A DNA stretch of 64,000 nt from Cheiracanthium punctorium. Taxonomy: Eukaryota; Arthropoda; Arachnida; Araneae; Cheiracanthiidae. The stretch is from positions 558,001-622,000 of the forward strand of contig JAWZYV010018244.1 in NCBI GenBank assembly GCA_038373885.1, written 5' to 3'. The position numbers and the translations under genes were made by a program. Under the pieces are notes generated by a model. That model had not been told where the DNA came from, searched no databases, and saw only the letters and a list, made by a program, of their open reading frames with translations. Below are positions 34,097 through 46,225 of this stretch, in pieces (positions within the stretch are counted from its first letter, which is position 1; each line of letters starts with the position of its first letter).

Positions 34097-35505
34097 CACT
34101 GCTGGCCACCCAAATTGCAACACCAAGAAAAACAAGAGATATCACAACAAAATTTATTGTGTAGATAACATGTTGACCAAGTAACAAATGATTAAATTTA
34201 CAGCATTCTATGAAGCGTGGTTCCTGCCAAAATCAGTACCCAGAGTAGCCGCCGTTGTTGGAGATCACAGCTGCCACACGCCTCGGCATTGATTCAAAGA
34301 GACTTTGAATGTGTTCTTGGGGTACAGCAGACCAAGCAGCTTCCACACGTTGCCAAAGTTGATCTGGTGTGACAGCTGGGGATGAACTCTGGGTCAGTCG
34401 TTGAGCAACCATGGACCACATGTTTTCTATCGGCGAAAGATCCGGAGAGCGCGCCGGCCAGGGAAGCAATTCAATCTGGTGATTGACGAAGAACCCTTGG
34501 ACAATGCGTGCCACGTGTGGCCGTGCATTATCCTGCTGAAATATGGCTGTTGGCAAGCCCTGAAGGTAAGAAAGGACAACTGGCTCCAACACCTCGGAGA
34601 TGTAGCGCTGGCTGGTTAAAGTACCGGCAATGCGTACTAGAGGAGTGCGAGAGAGATATCCGATACCGCCCCATACCATAATACCCGGTGCAGGACCAGT
34701 GTGACGGTGCATAATGCAGCTGTTCAGCATCCTCTCTCCACGGTGTCTCCAGACTCGAATCCGACCGTCGTGGTGTTGCATACAGAAGCGTGACTCGTCA
34801 GTAAAGAGAATTTCATTCCATTCTGTCGTCCACATCCTTCTTTCATCGCACCATTGGCGGCGGAGACGTCTGTGGTTCCGCGTCAGAGGTAGACAAAGCA
34901 ACGGACGTCTTGCGGACAGACCATTCTGCTGTAAACGACGTCGAATGGTACGCGCAGACACTGGATGATGCGTTACAGACTGAATCTGCTGTGATATGGT
35001 TCGTGATGTGACTGAGCGGTCCGTCACTGCCATGCGTACAATCTGCCTGTCATCACGTGACGTGGTGCACTGAGGTCGATGCGGTCGATCACGTCTGTCC
35101 GTCGTACCCTCCTGCACCCAACGATCACATATCCGCATCACAGTTGTTTGGTTTCGTCCAATACGACGACCGATTTCTCTGAAAGATAACCCACAATCTC
35201 GGTATGCCACTATCCTTCCTCTGTCAAACTCGGATACTTGATCAAAAGATGATCGTTGTTTCCTACGAGGCATAATTTATCGTTTTTTTGAAAAAAAAGC
35301 AAGAAAAACACAATTGCTGTACTTGAAACCGTCGAAATCTCCAAGCCTTAAATAGCGCTTTGAGGTGGCGCCACAGGCGCGCTTGATGTGCGTCTGCGCT
35401 GAAATTCTAATCATTTGCATATCTCACCTCAGCTAATGCATGTTGTAAATTTCATATTATTTGCATGCTTCCTTCAGGGTGTTGCATTTACGATGGCCAG
35501 CAGTG
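34097..35505 (-). mobile_element. complete Tc1-family transposon, 1409 bp
   Basis: Flanked by TA (34095-34096 and 35506-35507). Inverted ends start CACTGCTGGCCA and end TTGCAACACC on the left, TGCAACACC on the right, with a few mismatches. It encodes one intact transposase. Copy A of the duplication has the matching site without the element, so insertion followed the duplication. Confidence 0.9.
34233..35273 (-). CDS. Tc1-family transposase, intact
   Basis: 346 residues; cuts and pastes its own element at TA sites in the nucleus. The N-terminal half has two helix-turn-helix segments (about residues 10-55, with FREIGRRIGRNQTTV, and 75-120) that bind the inverted ends. The catalytic core shows D159 (LFTDES), D248 (FQQDNARPH) and E283 (SPIENMW), with 34 residues between the last two: DD34E, the Tc1 arrangement. 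Length matches Tc1/Tc3 proteins (about 340). No stop or frameshift breaks the frame, and the start MPRRK lies about 230 bp inside the right end. Intact frame and preserved triad mean it may be active, or only recently silent. GC content is higher than that of the flanks, consistent with recent arrival. Confidence 0.9.
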   Translation of the reverse strand: MPRRKQRSSFDQVSEFDRGRIVAYRDCGLSFREIGRRIGRNQTTVMRICDRWVQEGTTDRRDRPHRPQCTTSRDDRQIVRMAVTDRSVTSRTISQQIQSVTHHPVSARTIRRRLQQNGLSARRPLLCLPLTRNHRRLRRQWCDERRMWTTEWNEILFTDESRFCMQHHDGRIRVWRHRGERMLNSCIMHRHTGPAPGIMVWGGIGYLSRTPLVRIAGTLTSQRYISEVLEPVVLSYLQGLPTAIFQQDNARPHVARIVQGFFVNHQIELLPWPARSPDLSPIENMWSMVAQRLTQSSSPAVTPDQLWQRVEAAWSAVPQEHIQSLFESMPRRVAAVISNNGGYSGY

Positions 35506-36508
35506 TATTTACATAAAAAAATAGATACATATAATTTGAAGGAAAAACAAAGTAGCGCTTACTCTCATGATTCACGATTGCTTGTTTTAGTTTCACAAGT
35601 GGATATTTAGTATACTTTAAAATAACTAAATACACAAGACATTTTTATAATGAATATTTCATGAACGTAGTCGTATTTCCTACGTTATTTTAAACAATTC
35701 AACATTAATCTTTAACAAATGATGTATTAAAGCGTATTTCAGTGTTTTCGGGATATCCTGTATATTGGAGAAAATTGATAAAATACGCTCTATAGCGCGA
35801 TCCCTGAATTAATTATTCTTTAATAAAGACATTTCATGTAGTATATATTATTCTTTTGTCGCTTTCTCAATCGAATTTAGGAATTGAGCAAGCATAATGA
35901 ACGCTTGTACAAAATATTAACTACATTTGAAGTTTCTGTATAAACGGGCAAAAATCAATAATTTATAATTTACTGTATTTCTGCACTGTACCAGATGTAA
36001 GTCTTAATCACATAATCAAGACATATATAACTGATAAATAACATTTTCAACTGGCAAAATTAAATTGTCTAAATAGCATCACAATGTCATGATTATTTAC
36101 AAGAATAAAAACTACTCAAGTAATACGATTTCTGATTAAAATAATTTATTTATAAATAACACATGAGTAATTATTCACTAAACATGATTTACATACATAT
36201 TTTTCGAATTTCTAAATACATTATAAGCGTTCACTTACCTTTACATTCAGAGCAAAATGTTCGAATTTTAGGATAAATTTTCATGAAAGAAAATGGCGCA
36301 AGATTCACAAAACGATTACCTACATCTAAAGTTCTTTAGTACGACAAAAGTATAAAAAAATTGTTTTAAAATAATAAAATAATATATCATTTATAATACT
36401 TAGAATAATAAAATAGAATACTGTGACTGGGGAAAACAGGCCTCAATGATAAACTCATTTTTAGGGATGGCAACTCATAAGCAGGCCCGTTGCTTAGCGA
36501 TGGCCCCG

Positions 36509-37130
36509 ATTGAATCTGAAATCGGACTTATCGGAACGAATCTGGAATAGGATTTATTTCTGTACGAATCTGGACTCGGAATGAAAGGACCGATTTCAGA
36601 ACGAATCCGTACTGGAGAGAATTTTGTGTAGTTTGAACAAAACAGCAGGTCCCAGATGATTTCGGGAGCTCCGGAGGCCCCAAAACCATCTGGGAGGGGG
36701 GGGGGCGCTTTAAGATATATCTTTAAAAATATTATGGGTCAATGACTGTATAGGAGGGGAAATAGCTCCCGCCATCGAAATCTGGCTTCTCATTTACAAA
36801 ATATTATGAAACTTGCCTAAAATGGGTCCTGTTTTATGCTGAAAGCTTTTCCAGTTTCAACATAGACAAATCATTCCCAGGAAACTCGAAATGATTGCCT
36901 GGCTACACTTTTCAGAGAACTGTCCAAAAGGAAAATTTTCCTGCAAAAAATTTACACTTTTTTATAATAGATATTTTTGTCATTCAGTTGCGTGCGCAGA
37001 ATTTTTTCAAGGGGGAGAAGATGCCCCCCCTTAATTTGCTTATACCAATAGATAATATTTTAAGATTAAACCCTTTATAAATATAGTTATCTGCTTTCAA
37101 GGTGGAGGGGTGGGTGGGTCCAAACCCATA
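36509..37130. other. unmatched block in duplication copy B
   Basis: No counterpart in copy A. It begins with imperfect repeats of a CGAATCTGGA-like motif (36530-36610) and includes a G-run (36689-36703). No gene is seen. Confidence 0.4.
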
Positions 37131-38064
37131 CCCAGATAGCACAAACTTGTCCAGAACACGTCTAGAAGACGTCATATAGACAAGCTGAGCTGACATGTCC
37201 ATTAAACATCCAGGATTCGTCCAATTCTCGTCCATTTTACGTCAATATGGCACTATAGGACGCCCATATGACGTCTTAAGGTGGATACATATCTGCCGCG
37301 CCGCACCGCAACCATGCCGTACTGTTTCGCTGTTTTGGACCGTTGGCTGTCCTCGCGGCGAGCTTGCGGTGCCGCAAGTAAATACACCAATGCTCTTCTG
37401 TAATTAGCTGTAGCTGTAAAAGCTCTTCTGTAATTGGCTGTAGCTTTGCGGTCGCTGCGGAATATCTGTTCTCGCCAGATAATGCGCAAACCCTCGGCGC
37501 TCGCCGCGTTGCTCCGCCACGTGACGTCATTGCGGCGTCTTAGCGGTGCGGTACGGCCAGTATGAATCCGGCTTTATAGATATGTGTATGGACGTAATAA
37601 TGGACGTGTTTGTCTATTTATAGACCTTTTACGGTCGAATTCTGGACATCAACAAAAATCATTTAATAATTTTTAGCTAATTGTATGTAATGATTAATTT
37701 AAATTTATGGTTACATCTTAATAACGAATTTTGTAAAAATATTCGTACCAATTATTTTTTAAATCAACCTTTAAGTACTTGCCCCGCTTCAGATTCGAAC
37801 CCTTGATCATGGTCTTCACAGTAGAGTGTGCTAACCACTATACGCAGCGAGACTTGTTCTGAAGCGTCAAAATGCTGAAGTAAAGATTTTTTAGTTTCGG
37901 ACTGGGAACTTAGAAAAAAATATGCAGCTATTCGTTTTTGGATGTTGAGTCGCTAGAGAATTTCCCTTTTTTTGCATGTGGATATGAGTTTCTTTTTACA
38001 CAATACTGCTTTTATAGGAAATAATAATGCATAAAAAGTATTTTAAATTTCAAAAGTTCCTCGA

Positions 38065-38098
<34 letters not shown>

Positions 38099-38494
38099 CT
38101 AGAATGTAAAAAGTTTTTAAACTTTTTTGGGGTAAAATGTAATATCAATAAAAACATAAAGTATAATAAATTCATGCGTCTAAGTACAGTATTGGGTAAA
38201 ATGAAAATCAATGACAAAAATGTAACTTTTCCATATTTTGTCCATTTCTGGACTTATACACACATCCATTTTATGTCGTATCACTGACATAGTGTGGATC
38301 ATCTGGAATACGTCCATTAATGGACTTATTCTGGATATTTTAAGTCTAGTTTTGGTCTATTCATGGACATAATCTGGATTTTCCAGATTATGTCCATAAA
38401 TAGATGTCTTATGGATGTCTATGTATAGACATGGATGTATTATGGATGAAATGGATCAGAAATAGACATAAAATGGACAAGTGTGTTATCTGGG
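37131..38494. mobile_element. TIR element with dense GTCCA/GTCTA motifs, copy B
   Basis: Second copy of the element at 27293-28344, with the same ends, motif arrays, tRNA-like centre and A-run, interrupted by a 295-bp MITE at 37279. Nearly identical to copy A in its right part, more diverged in its left part. Confidence 0.6.
37279..37573. mobile_element. PIF/Harbinger-type MITE, 295 bp
   Basis: Flanked by TTA on both sides (37276-37278 and 37574-37576). Copy A shows the empty site GACGTCTTATAGACATG, so both borders are exact. The 31-bp ends are inverted with 23 matches and share CCGCACCGC. A 3-bp TTA duplication fits PIF/Harbinger. Inside is a tandem pair of a GCTCTTCTGTAATT-led unit. GC-rich compared with its surroundings. 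Confidence 0.75.
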
Positions 38495-39051
38495 TGGCAG
38501 CACCGTTGCCATGGCAACGAGTTTGTAAGCAGTCTCTCCGGCATAGGGAGTTAGTAGCTAAGTATAGAGATACTGAACTTCGTAGAGATACGACACGGTC
38601 TTAGTGCGCATGCTCAGAAATTCATCCACCACAGAAAAATCATCCAAACTACGGCAACCCGTTTTCCCTCAGTTGGCCGTTACTCGCGAAGCAGGCGAGT
38701 TTTATTTTCCGCGAAGCATGCATAATATCGTACAATATGGATGCAATGAGTACGGAGAAATAACTACAGTGCAGCAAATTAAAGTGCTGTCACATAACGA
38801 TGTATTATTATTCCCCTTACATTTTGTCTGTTTGTTTGTTTTTGTTTATTAATTCATATTTGTAGTACATCATTCGTAAAACCCTTACTTTATATGAATA
38901 TTGGTATTGGTTGATTTTTAAATAATGGAAAACTGATTTTTTTTTTTCTTCAAGCATGCTTCCTATAATGTTGTTGTAGAAGTAAATTGTGATTAAGTTC
39001 ACATGAATAACTTCATTTGTCAGTTTTAAATGTATACAAATACATATATTT

Positions 39052-39338
39052 ATACAAATACATATAGATCTGTAAAAAAGACGGAAATAAACTGGCGTCC
39101 TGGCTGACAGTTTTTTCTGTACATTTGACAGACTTTTTTTTGCAGTGCACACGCGCAGTGCATCGGAGTCTGGTAAGATTCCACTAAAGAAAAACCCAAG
39201 AAACTCCTTTCATTTTATATTTTGCACTTTGCGAGTGCATTTACGGAATCTTATAGATTCCGATGCGCTGGGGATACACCACTTCGTGAAAACTGTGTGC
39301 TGAAAGAAGAAAAAAAAAAAAAAACTCAGCACATACCT
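39052..39338. other. short gene-free spacer
   Basis: Begins with a second ATACAAATACATATA unit just after the duplication ends. An inverted pair, GATTCCACTAAAG-like and GGAATCTTATAGATTCCG, is visible around 39175-39262. No gene. Confidence 0.35.
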
Positions 39339-41574
39339 GGGTCATTCCACGTCAAATCAAACACAAAACTGGAGAAATTTCACCACACCAACTTAGATTT
39401 TCCTCAAATTTTATATAGATGATATATAGGCTAAGACATCAACAAATCTCAATTTTGAAGGTTCTACGATAATTAATTACCGAGAAATTAATTATGCAAA
39501 TTTTTAAGTTTTCTGCAAGATGCGCCAACTTTTTTCTCAATTCCTTAAATGACTCCTTACCTGTAAAAGTTACTGAAGTGAAAATTTGTTTCTAGGAGTA
39601 ACTTTTTACGCTGATTCCAAAAATGTTATCGAAATTTGCGTATCTTCTATAGTTTATGCATGAGCAGTACATTTGCTAAAAAGCATCATGAATTTTTTTC
39701 GGCATGTCTGATCACAGACACATGTTTTAAATTTTTATATGTTGTTAAGTTGGAATAATCCTACATCCCAAAATAATTTCATCTTGGCTTTCTGCTCAGG
39801 AGCAGAGAAAAAAAAATGTATGTATGTACCTATATATGAGGATTTTCATATGCAATATTTATACTGAAGATGAGAAAATTCAGAAGCGTTAGTCAATTTT
39901 CCTATGTCTTTTAAAATGATATCTGAAGTTTAACTACTACTCCAGGCATTTGCAAAAACTAGAAAATACATAAAAGTGCTTGTATCGGAAAACGTAAAAC
40001 AAACAAACAACAAAAAATGCATGTCACACACAGTGTTAAATTAAAAAAAATTCTAAAGTTAAAATTTTGAATTACTTTTAATTTAACCCTGTTATTTTTG
40101 GCAATCATCCATCGGCCAATAAATCTTTGTAATTCTGTATGACATTCAAGTCAATAGAAGGAACAAAGTTTATTGAAAGAATTGAATTCCTGTAAGTTAC
40201 AGTACTTATTTACCTTTAACAGAATGCGAACAAAATTGTGCTTTGGCTAGTTTTGTGGATACAGCAATTTGAAATAGGTTTTACTGTATATTGTATTAAA
40301 TTTTTATTGTTACAACAACTAGCATAGCAATGTCAGGCACATTGTCAAATTGCACATTTTGTGATATATTGCAGAATAAATGTCATGTAACCAGTTATTC
40401 ACGGCAAACTTTTACGTCTACCCTCCTAGGAGGATTATATTCGAAATGTTCTGAAATCGATTTTTAGGCATTCTTGAGTGTTGTGTATTTTACAGCAAGA
40501 ATTTTATCGATATCTCTTTTCTTCTTTGAGATCCCGCAGAATGTGTGAAAAGAACATTTTGGGCCTTTATCCTCTATAAATTACGAATTTTGAAAATACT
40601 CTCTAATCTAGCACCTACGCTATAAAACCCCACTCGTGCTAAATTTCGTGTTATTAGCTTCAGTAGTTTTGGCTAGGCAAAATACTGCATACGGAAAATG
40701 GATAGAACTTTCCGGTAGACTTTATATATATATAATATATATGTTTTATTAAACATTGTTATTTCTTTTGAGTTCAATATCATGCAGAATTCCAAAGATT
40801 TATTGGCTGATGGATGATTGCCAAAAACAACAGGGTTAAATTAAAAGTAATTCAAAATTTTAACTTTAGAATTTTTTTTAATTTAACACTGTGTGTGACA
40901 TGCATTTTTTGCTGTTTGTTTGTTTTACGTTTTCCGATACAAGCACTTTTATGTATTTTCTAGTTTTTTCAAATGCCTGGAGTAGTAGTTAAACTTCAGA
41001 TATCAATTTAAAAGACATAGGAAAATTGACTAACGCTTCTGAATTTTCTCATCTTTAGTATAAATATTGCATATGAAAATCCTCATATGTAGGTACATAC
41101 ATACAATTTTTTTTTCTCTGCTCCTGAGCAGAAAGCCAAGATGAAATTATTTTGGGATGTAGGATTATTCCAACTTAACAACATATAAAAATTTAAAACA
41201 TGTGTCTGTGATCAGACATGCCGAAAAAAATTCATGATGTTTTTAGCAAATGTATTGCTCATGCATAAACTATAGAAGATACGCAAATTTCGATAACATT
41301 TTTGGAATCAGCGTAAAAAAGTTATTTCTAGAAACAAATTTTCACTTCAGTAACTTTTACAGGTAAGGAGTTATTTAAGGAATTGAGAAAAATTTGGCGC
41401 ATCTTGCAGAAAGCTTAAAAATTTGCATAATTAATTTCTCGATAATTAATTATCGTAGAACCTTCAAAATTGAGATTTGTTTATGTCTTAGCCTATAAAT
41501 CATCTACGTAAAATTTGAGAAAAATCCGAGGTGGTGTGGTGAACTGCACTGTTTGATCTGACGTGGAATGACCC
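39339..41574. mobile_element. foldback element with arms of about 840 bp
   Basis: 39339 to about 40178 is inverted at about 40742-41574 with high identity; the spacer is about 560 bp. Outer ends are GGGTCATTCCACGTCAAATC on the left and, in complement, GGGTCATTCCACGTCAGATC on the right. No reading frame of note and no clear target duplication (CACATACCT against GCTTGTCAA). It is a foldback-type DNA transposon; the superfamily is not recognised. Confidence 0.8.
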
Positions 41575-41815
41575 GCTTGTCAACGCTGCACAGAATTGTC
41601 TATGAGGACATCTACAGAAAAAATACACCCACTTTCTTTGGTTGAGGGATTTCTGATAGGACTTCAGTGTGCACTAAGTATTTGAATTTTTGTCCTGCAA
41701 TTAAAAGAAATCGCCTGTTTTATATGCGTTGGTCATTATTTGGGAGCTAAACTGATTTTTTCAATAACTGAGATGTATGGAAAACAAGAACAATCGAAAC
41801 TCGAACTATCGAGAC

Positions 41816-42212
41816 CAGTGGCGCACACAAGGAGGGTTCCAGGAGGTCCGGACCCCCCCTATCGGCTTGGATATTTTTTTTCGATTGATTTTTATCCTAC
41901 ATCTATAGTAAATAAGATAATTCCAAAAAAAGATAGCAATAGTTTCAGTTCTAATAAATAAAAAGAGAAATTTTTTTTCTCGTTTTCCTCAATTTTCAAA
42001 AACGAACATAAAACACCATCTTGTTCTAAAAACTGAACAACTATTACTTTCCTTCTTATTGTACTGTGTAGTGTATTCTTAGGGAACTGGATGGGACGAG
42101 TTTTTATGAATTCCATCTAATGAAAACGAGCTCTTTCATCACTGATTTTTGACAATCTGGAACATCCCAAAAAGTTGGACCCCCCCAGCCAAAAATCCTG
42201 TGTGCGCCCCTG
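41816..42212. mobile_element. hAT-type MITE, 397 bp
   Basis: Perfect 8-bp target duplication ATCGAGAC at 41808-41815 and 42213-42220. Ends CAGTGGCGCACACAAGGA and, in complement, CAGGGGCGCACACAGGAT. Inner GGACCCCCC runs near both ends. Non-coding. Confidence 0.88.
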
Positions 42213-42511
42213 ATCGAGACTCTACTGTGAATATGATTAAATGCAATTATTTTAGGACTTAACGCCTAAAATTTAACATTTCTTTTTAACATTATAGAGT
42301 TAATTTTTCAGAGATTTAAACTAAAAAACTATTAGATGAAAATTTGTATTGAGTTTTTTGACATGGTGATTTTTCAACTATTAAGTGAACATGGGCGTAA
42401 CTTGGGCTTCGAAACTGGGGGGGCAAATGTCATTCTAAATGAAAGTCCATATATGCGTGCCCGTACACACACACATATATATATAATGTTTATATATATA
42501 TTATATATATA

Positions 42512-43822
42512 CAGTGGCGGCTCGTCATTAAGGGCCAGAGGGGCCTGGCCCGACTAACCACCGTCTAAACCAAAGTATCTTCCTATTATGTCAGACAGTT
42601 CTTTCAATAATTTACCTTCATTAAAAAAAAAAATGCACGCATTTTACTCTATTTTAATACTATCCACTAAAAAAAGCATTTAAAAATCCGATAGTTATAC
42701 GATTTTCCCCCTATCTAAGCCATGCATGAGCTGGCTTGCCCTGAATTTGGCGTCTTTTCTCCGTTCACCGGGTTGACATATTTGGCATTGACTACAAAAG
42801 CCATATTGACGCGGAATTAACTTGGCTTCCAAGCGGTTTATTTGGCGCTGTCTTCTGGCCCCAGATCTTCGGGCCCTCGCATGGTTATCTGCACGACTGT
42901 ACGGGGAAATTTCGGCAATCGGTAGCTATTGGCGAAATTTTCCACTTAGGAGGAAATCATTTTTTATGTGCGTGATCTATTTTTGCAGTGCAGTCCCTAA
43001 TATTTAGAATTTAATAGCACCAACGCGGACAGCTTAAGCCATTGCATTGCAATCATGGCACGTTTATGTTGGGTTGTTGCCACAAAAAGGATTAGAAAAA
43101 GGTTTTTCAACCTATCCATAGAAATTTTTAATAAGGCGCCGTCCGTATTTTCAATTCGCAAGTGAGGATCGATGACGTCAGTTGCTTTAAGATACGTAAA
43201 AATTACGCCACAATTTTCTCATTTATTCCAGCTCTTTTTTCAACACAGGGAGACGATATTTTGATTAAAATTTACGGTAGAAATAAACTAAGAAATTCAC
43301 GATTATTATTATTAGAAGTGGTATTTTAATCCGGTGCTTATTTAAAAATTGAAATGTCTTAACACAGCTGAAAATGTTCATTTTAAAAATTACAAAGTTC
43401 GTTTTAAAGCGCGATATATTAAAATTTTCTATTTACTTTTTTTTTTATTTTTGGCATTTAATTATGGGGGCGGGCGTTGCCTAACATATCATGCATGCTG
43501 CGAGTATAGCTTTATTTTAACGTTGGATTACGTTCCTCCATAGTGGTCCTACATAAAGCAAAAATTTATTGATACCGTTTGAAAACTACTATGCAAAATA
43601 TCGAAATTAACTCCCTCGGCCAACCGGGGTATCCTTTACGGCAGTTAAACAGTGACATCATAAATTTTAAAAAAATGCTTAAGCTCTGCAATTCTAACGC
43701 CCTGTCACAATTAAAGCGGGAATAAATAGTTCCTCGAGATTAGACAGTTTGATGTTTTTCAGGTGACAGGACCATGGAGGATATATAAGATATCGCTATA
43801 TTGGATACATGGATATTTAAAA
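42512..43822. other. interior of the 7-kb composite, left part
   Basis: Starts with a second hAT-like end (CAGTGGCGGCTCGTCA at 42513) just after a TA microsatellite (42474-42511), with no partner end found. No supported gene; the frames at 42822-43007 and 43349-43543 show no domain. Confidence 0.35.
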
Positions 43823-45109
43823 CTAGCTGAAGTACCCGTCCTTGAAGGGTTAGTGAATGCAAATTTCCAAAAAGCAAGAACTTTCGTCAGCATTGTAGGA
43901 GTACACAGAATGGATGTAGTATGTTGCCAAAGTAAAGAAAGCGAAGTTATAATTTTTAAGTATTGTTAAAATATTACAAGTTAGAGAGTAACTAAGTAAT
44001 ATCATTTCATTCGCTTTGGTCGTAATTATGTGATGCGCGAACGAATATTGACGCATATTGAAATAATTTTCGCAAAATCTCAAAATCTAATCAACATTTT
44101 TGAAAAATTTTGAAGGCTAGAATTTAAGTTGAGTGACAACCTATCCTGTCACCCAATTTCGTTCCATTCCCTGCAGTCTTTATTTCGTGATGCTGGAACA
44201 AAATTTCAGCATTTTAAAACGATTTTCGCAAAATCTCAAAATGTAATCAATATATTTTAAAATTTCAACGCCTATAAATTAAGATTAGCAAGTACCTATC
44301 CTATCACTAAATTTCGTATCATTCGTATTAGTCGTTATTACGTGATGTTTGAAGAAATATAAGCGTATTTTGAGAGAATTTTCACAAAATCTCAAAATCT
44401 AATAAAAATGTTTAAAAAATTGGACACCTATAGTTTATGTTGAGCAACCATCTATCATGTGACCAAATTTCATATCATTCGCTTTAGTCATTATTACTTA
44501 ATGCGGGAACAAAGATTCACTCAGTTTTAAACGATTTTCGCAAAATCTCGAAATCTGATCAATTTTTTTTAATTAGATGCTTATAGTTTAAGGTGAGTGA
44601 CCACCTATCATTTCACCAAATATCATTTTTTCACCTTTGCAGTTATTACATGATGTGCGAACACAAATTTACGCAGTTTGAAATGATTTTCGCAAAATCT
44701 TAAAATCTAGTCAAGATTTTTTTTTAATTCGACGCCTATGTTTTAAGTTGAGTGACCACTTATCATGTCACTCAATTTCATATCATTTGCTTCAGTCGTT
44801 TTTACGTGATGCTTGAACACAAATTTACGCAGTTTGAAAGGATTTTCGCAAAATCTCAAAATCTAATCAAGATTTTTTAAAAATTCGACGCCTATGTTTT
44901 AAGTTGAGTGACCACCTATCATGACACCAAATTTCATATCATTCGCTTCAGTCGTTTTTACGTGATGCTTAAACAAAAAAAGCGTCACGGGCAGAATGAC
45001 AGAATGACAGACAGACAAACTTTTTTTTGAGGGTCGCATCGGATAGAAATCGCAAAATTTTTGAATTCCAAGAAATGTACAGACAAAAGTCTAATTTTAT
45101 TTATATAGA
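43823..45109 (-). mobile_element. non-autonomous Helitron, 1287 bp
   Basis: On the - strand it starts TCTATATAAATAAAATTAG after an A (45110) and ends with an ACCC/GGGT stem-loop, then ACTTCAGCTAG before a T (43822). The end GGGTACTTCAGCTAG is identical to that of the Helitron at 29449-31989, so the two belong to one family, but the interior is a different tandem repeat. Confidence 0.72.
43930..44990. repeat. tandem array, about 155-bp unit, 6-7 copies
   Basis: TTCGCAAAATCTCAAAATCT recurs near 44068, 44224, 44382, 44532, 44690 and 44850. Each copy is followed by a GTTGAGTGACCACCTATCAT-like block and a CGTTTTTACGTGATGC-like block. Forms the body of the Helitron. Confidence 0.75.
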
Positions 45110-45505
45110 TGGCACCCCTTGGATAGTTTCTCCCCACTTTGAGATGAAATTTTTTTGGGTGCTAAATACGCCAATCTTATAAAACTCTGCATAAATTAAA
45201 TATATATGGAGAGTTTCCTTAATGGCAACGATTATGTGAAATGATTATTATTTATGTTAATGTGTAAATTGCAAAGAATAGCCATAGAATCAAAAGATCC
45301 CATCGGTGCCGAATAATCTAAGCTGCTTCTTTTAAGCGAGTTTTGAAGAGGGAGAAGAAAAGATAGATAGTATCATGTACGTAATATATCCCGCCGTTAA
45401 TATATCCCGCCGTAATTTCAACAGAGGCGATTTCTTGAACTTTTTAAAAAATAAAATTCTGTTTCGTCACATGCAGATATGATTATAGTAAAATATTCGC
45501 TTCTT

Positions 45506-45532
45506 CCCGTATGAAGAGCGGGTACACAGCTA
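45506..45532 (+). mobile_element. Helitron-like 3' end, isolated
   Basis: CCCGT/GCGGG stem, then TACACAGCTA before T. Matches the family end except that the last base of CTAG is lost. The 5' end was not found. Confidence 0.4.
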
Positions 45533-45982
45533 TTTTAAATACATCTCTTGAAAATACCATAAATGAATTCAGAAGACCTCAAAACGTGTAAATACGCCAA
45601 AATCTCGAAGTCGAATATTTTCATGATTACAATATTTCCTTACATAGTACATGTTCGGAAACAAATAAACGGTTGTCCATTTTATGTAGTGTCTCAGGTA
45701 TTTAATGCTACAGCTTGAACCTAAAAAACAGTATGATGTAGAAAGACATTTTGAAAGCCAGGAGTTCTCTGCAAACCATTAAGCTTTTTACTTTTTTGAT
45801 AGTGAATGACACTGACGTAGTTTTTGAGTCATTATACTGCAATGATGCCAGGTTAGTACCTATGACGCAAACTTTACGTCAAGAGTCAAATAATTTTGCT
45901 TTTTTTTTTTTTTTTTTTTAAAGAAGATTCCACACCACGAATAAATTCGAATTACACATCTAAGGAAAATTTTCGTTTCCTA

Positions 45983-46009
45983 CCGTGAGAAGAACGGGCA
46001 CGCAGCTAG
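45983..46009 (+). mobile_element. Helitron-like 3' end, isolated
   Basis: CCGT/ACGG stem, then GCACGCAGCTAG followed by T, running into a TA microsatellite (46010-46034). The 5' end was not found. Confidence 0.45.
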
Positions 46010-46041
<32 letters not shown>

Positions 46042-46225
46042 AAATCATAAAATATTTATTCTATAACAATGGAAAAAATACTGTACTAAAACGGATAAAA
46101 TTTGAGAACAGTTATTTTTAACTCTTGAAAACAAAAAGTAAACAGTGCAATAAGTATAATTAATAAAATAGATAAAAAGGGCTTACTTTTTTCCCCTTTT
46201 ATCAAAACAACTCCACAGCCACTGG

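Larger units (their letters stand above)
34004..39051. repeat. segmental duplication, copy B
   Basis: Collinear with 25371-28901 but longer because of insertions: a Tc1 element (34097-35505), a roughly 620-bp block with no match in copy A (36509-37130) and a Harbinger-type MITE (37279-37573). Confidence 0.8.

Noticed and set aside
37253..37530. Overlapping frames of 70-84 codons near 37.3 kb
   Set aside because: They lie within the GC-rich Harbinger-type MITE, which simply has few stop codons.
43930..44990. Possible CRISPR-like array
   Set aside because: Units are 155 bp and diverged along their whole length, with no unique spacers, inside a Helitron in a eukaryotic genome.
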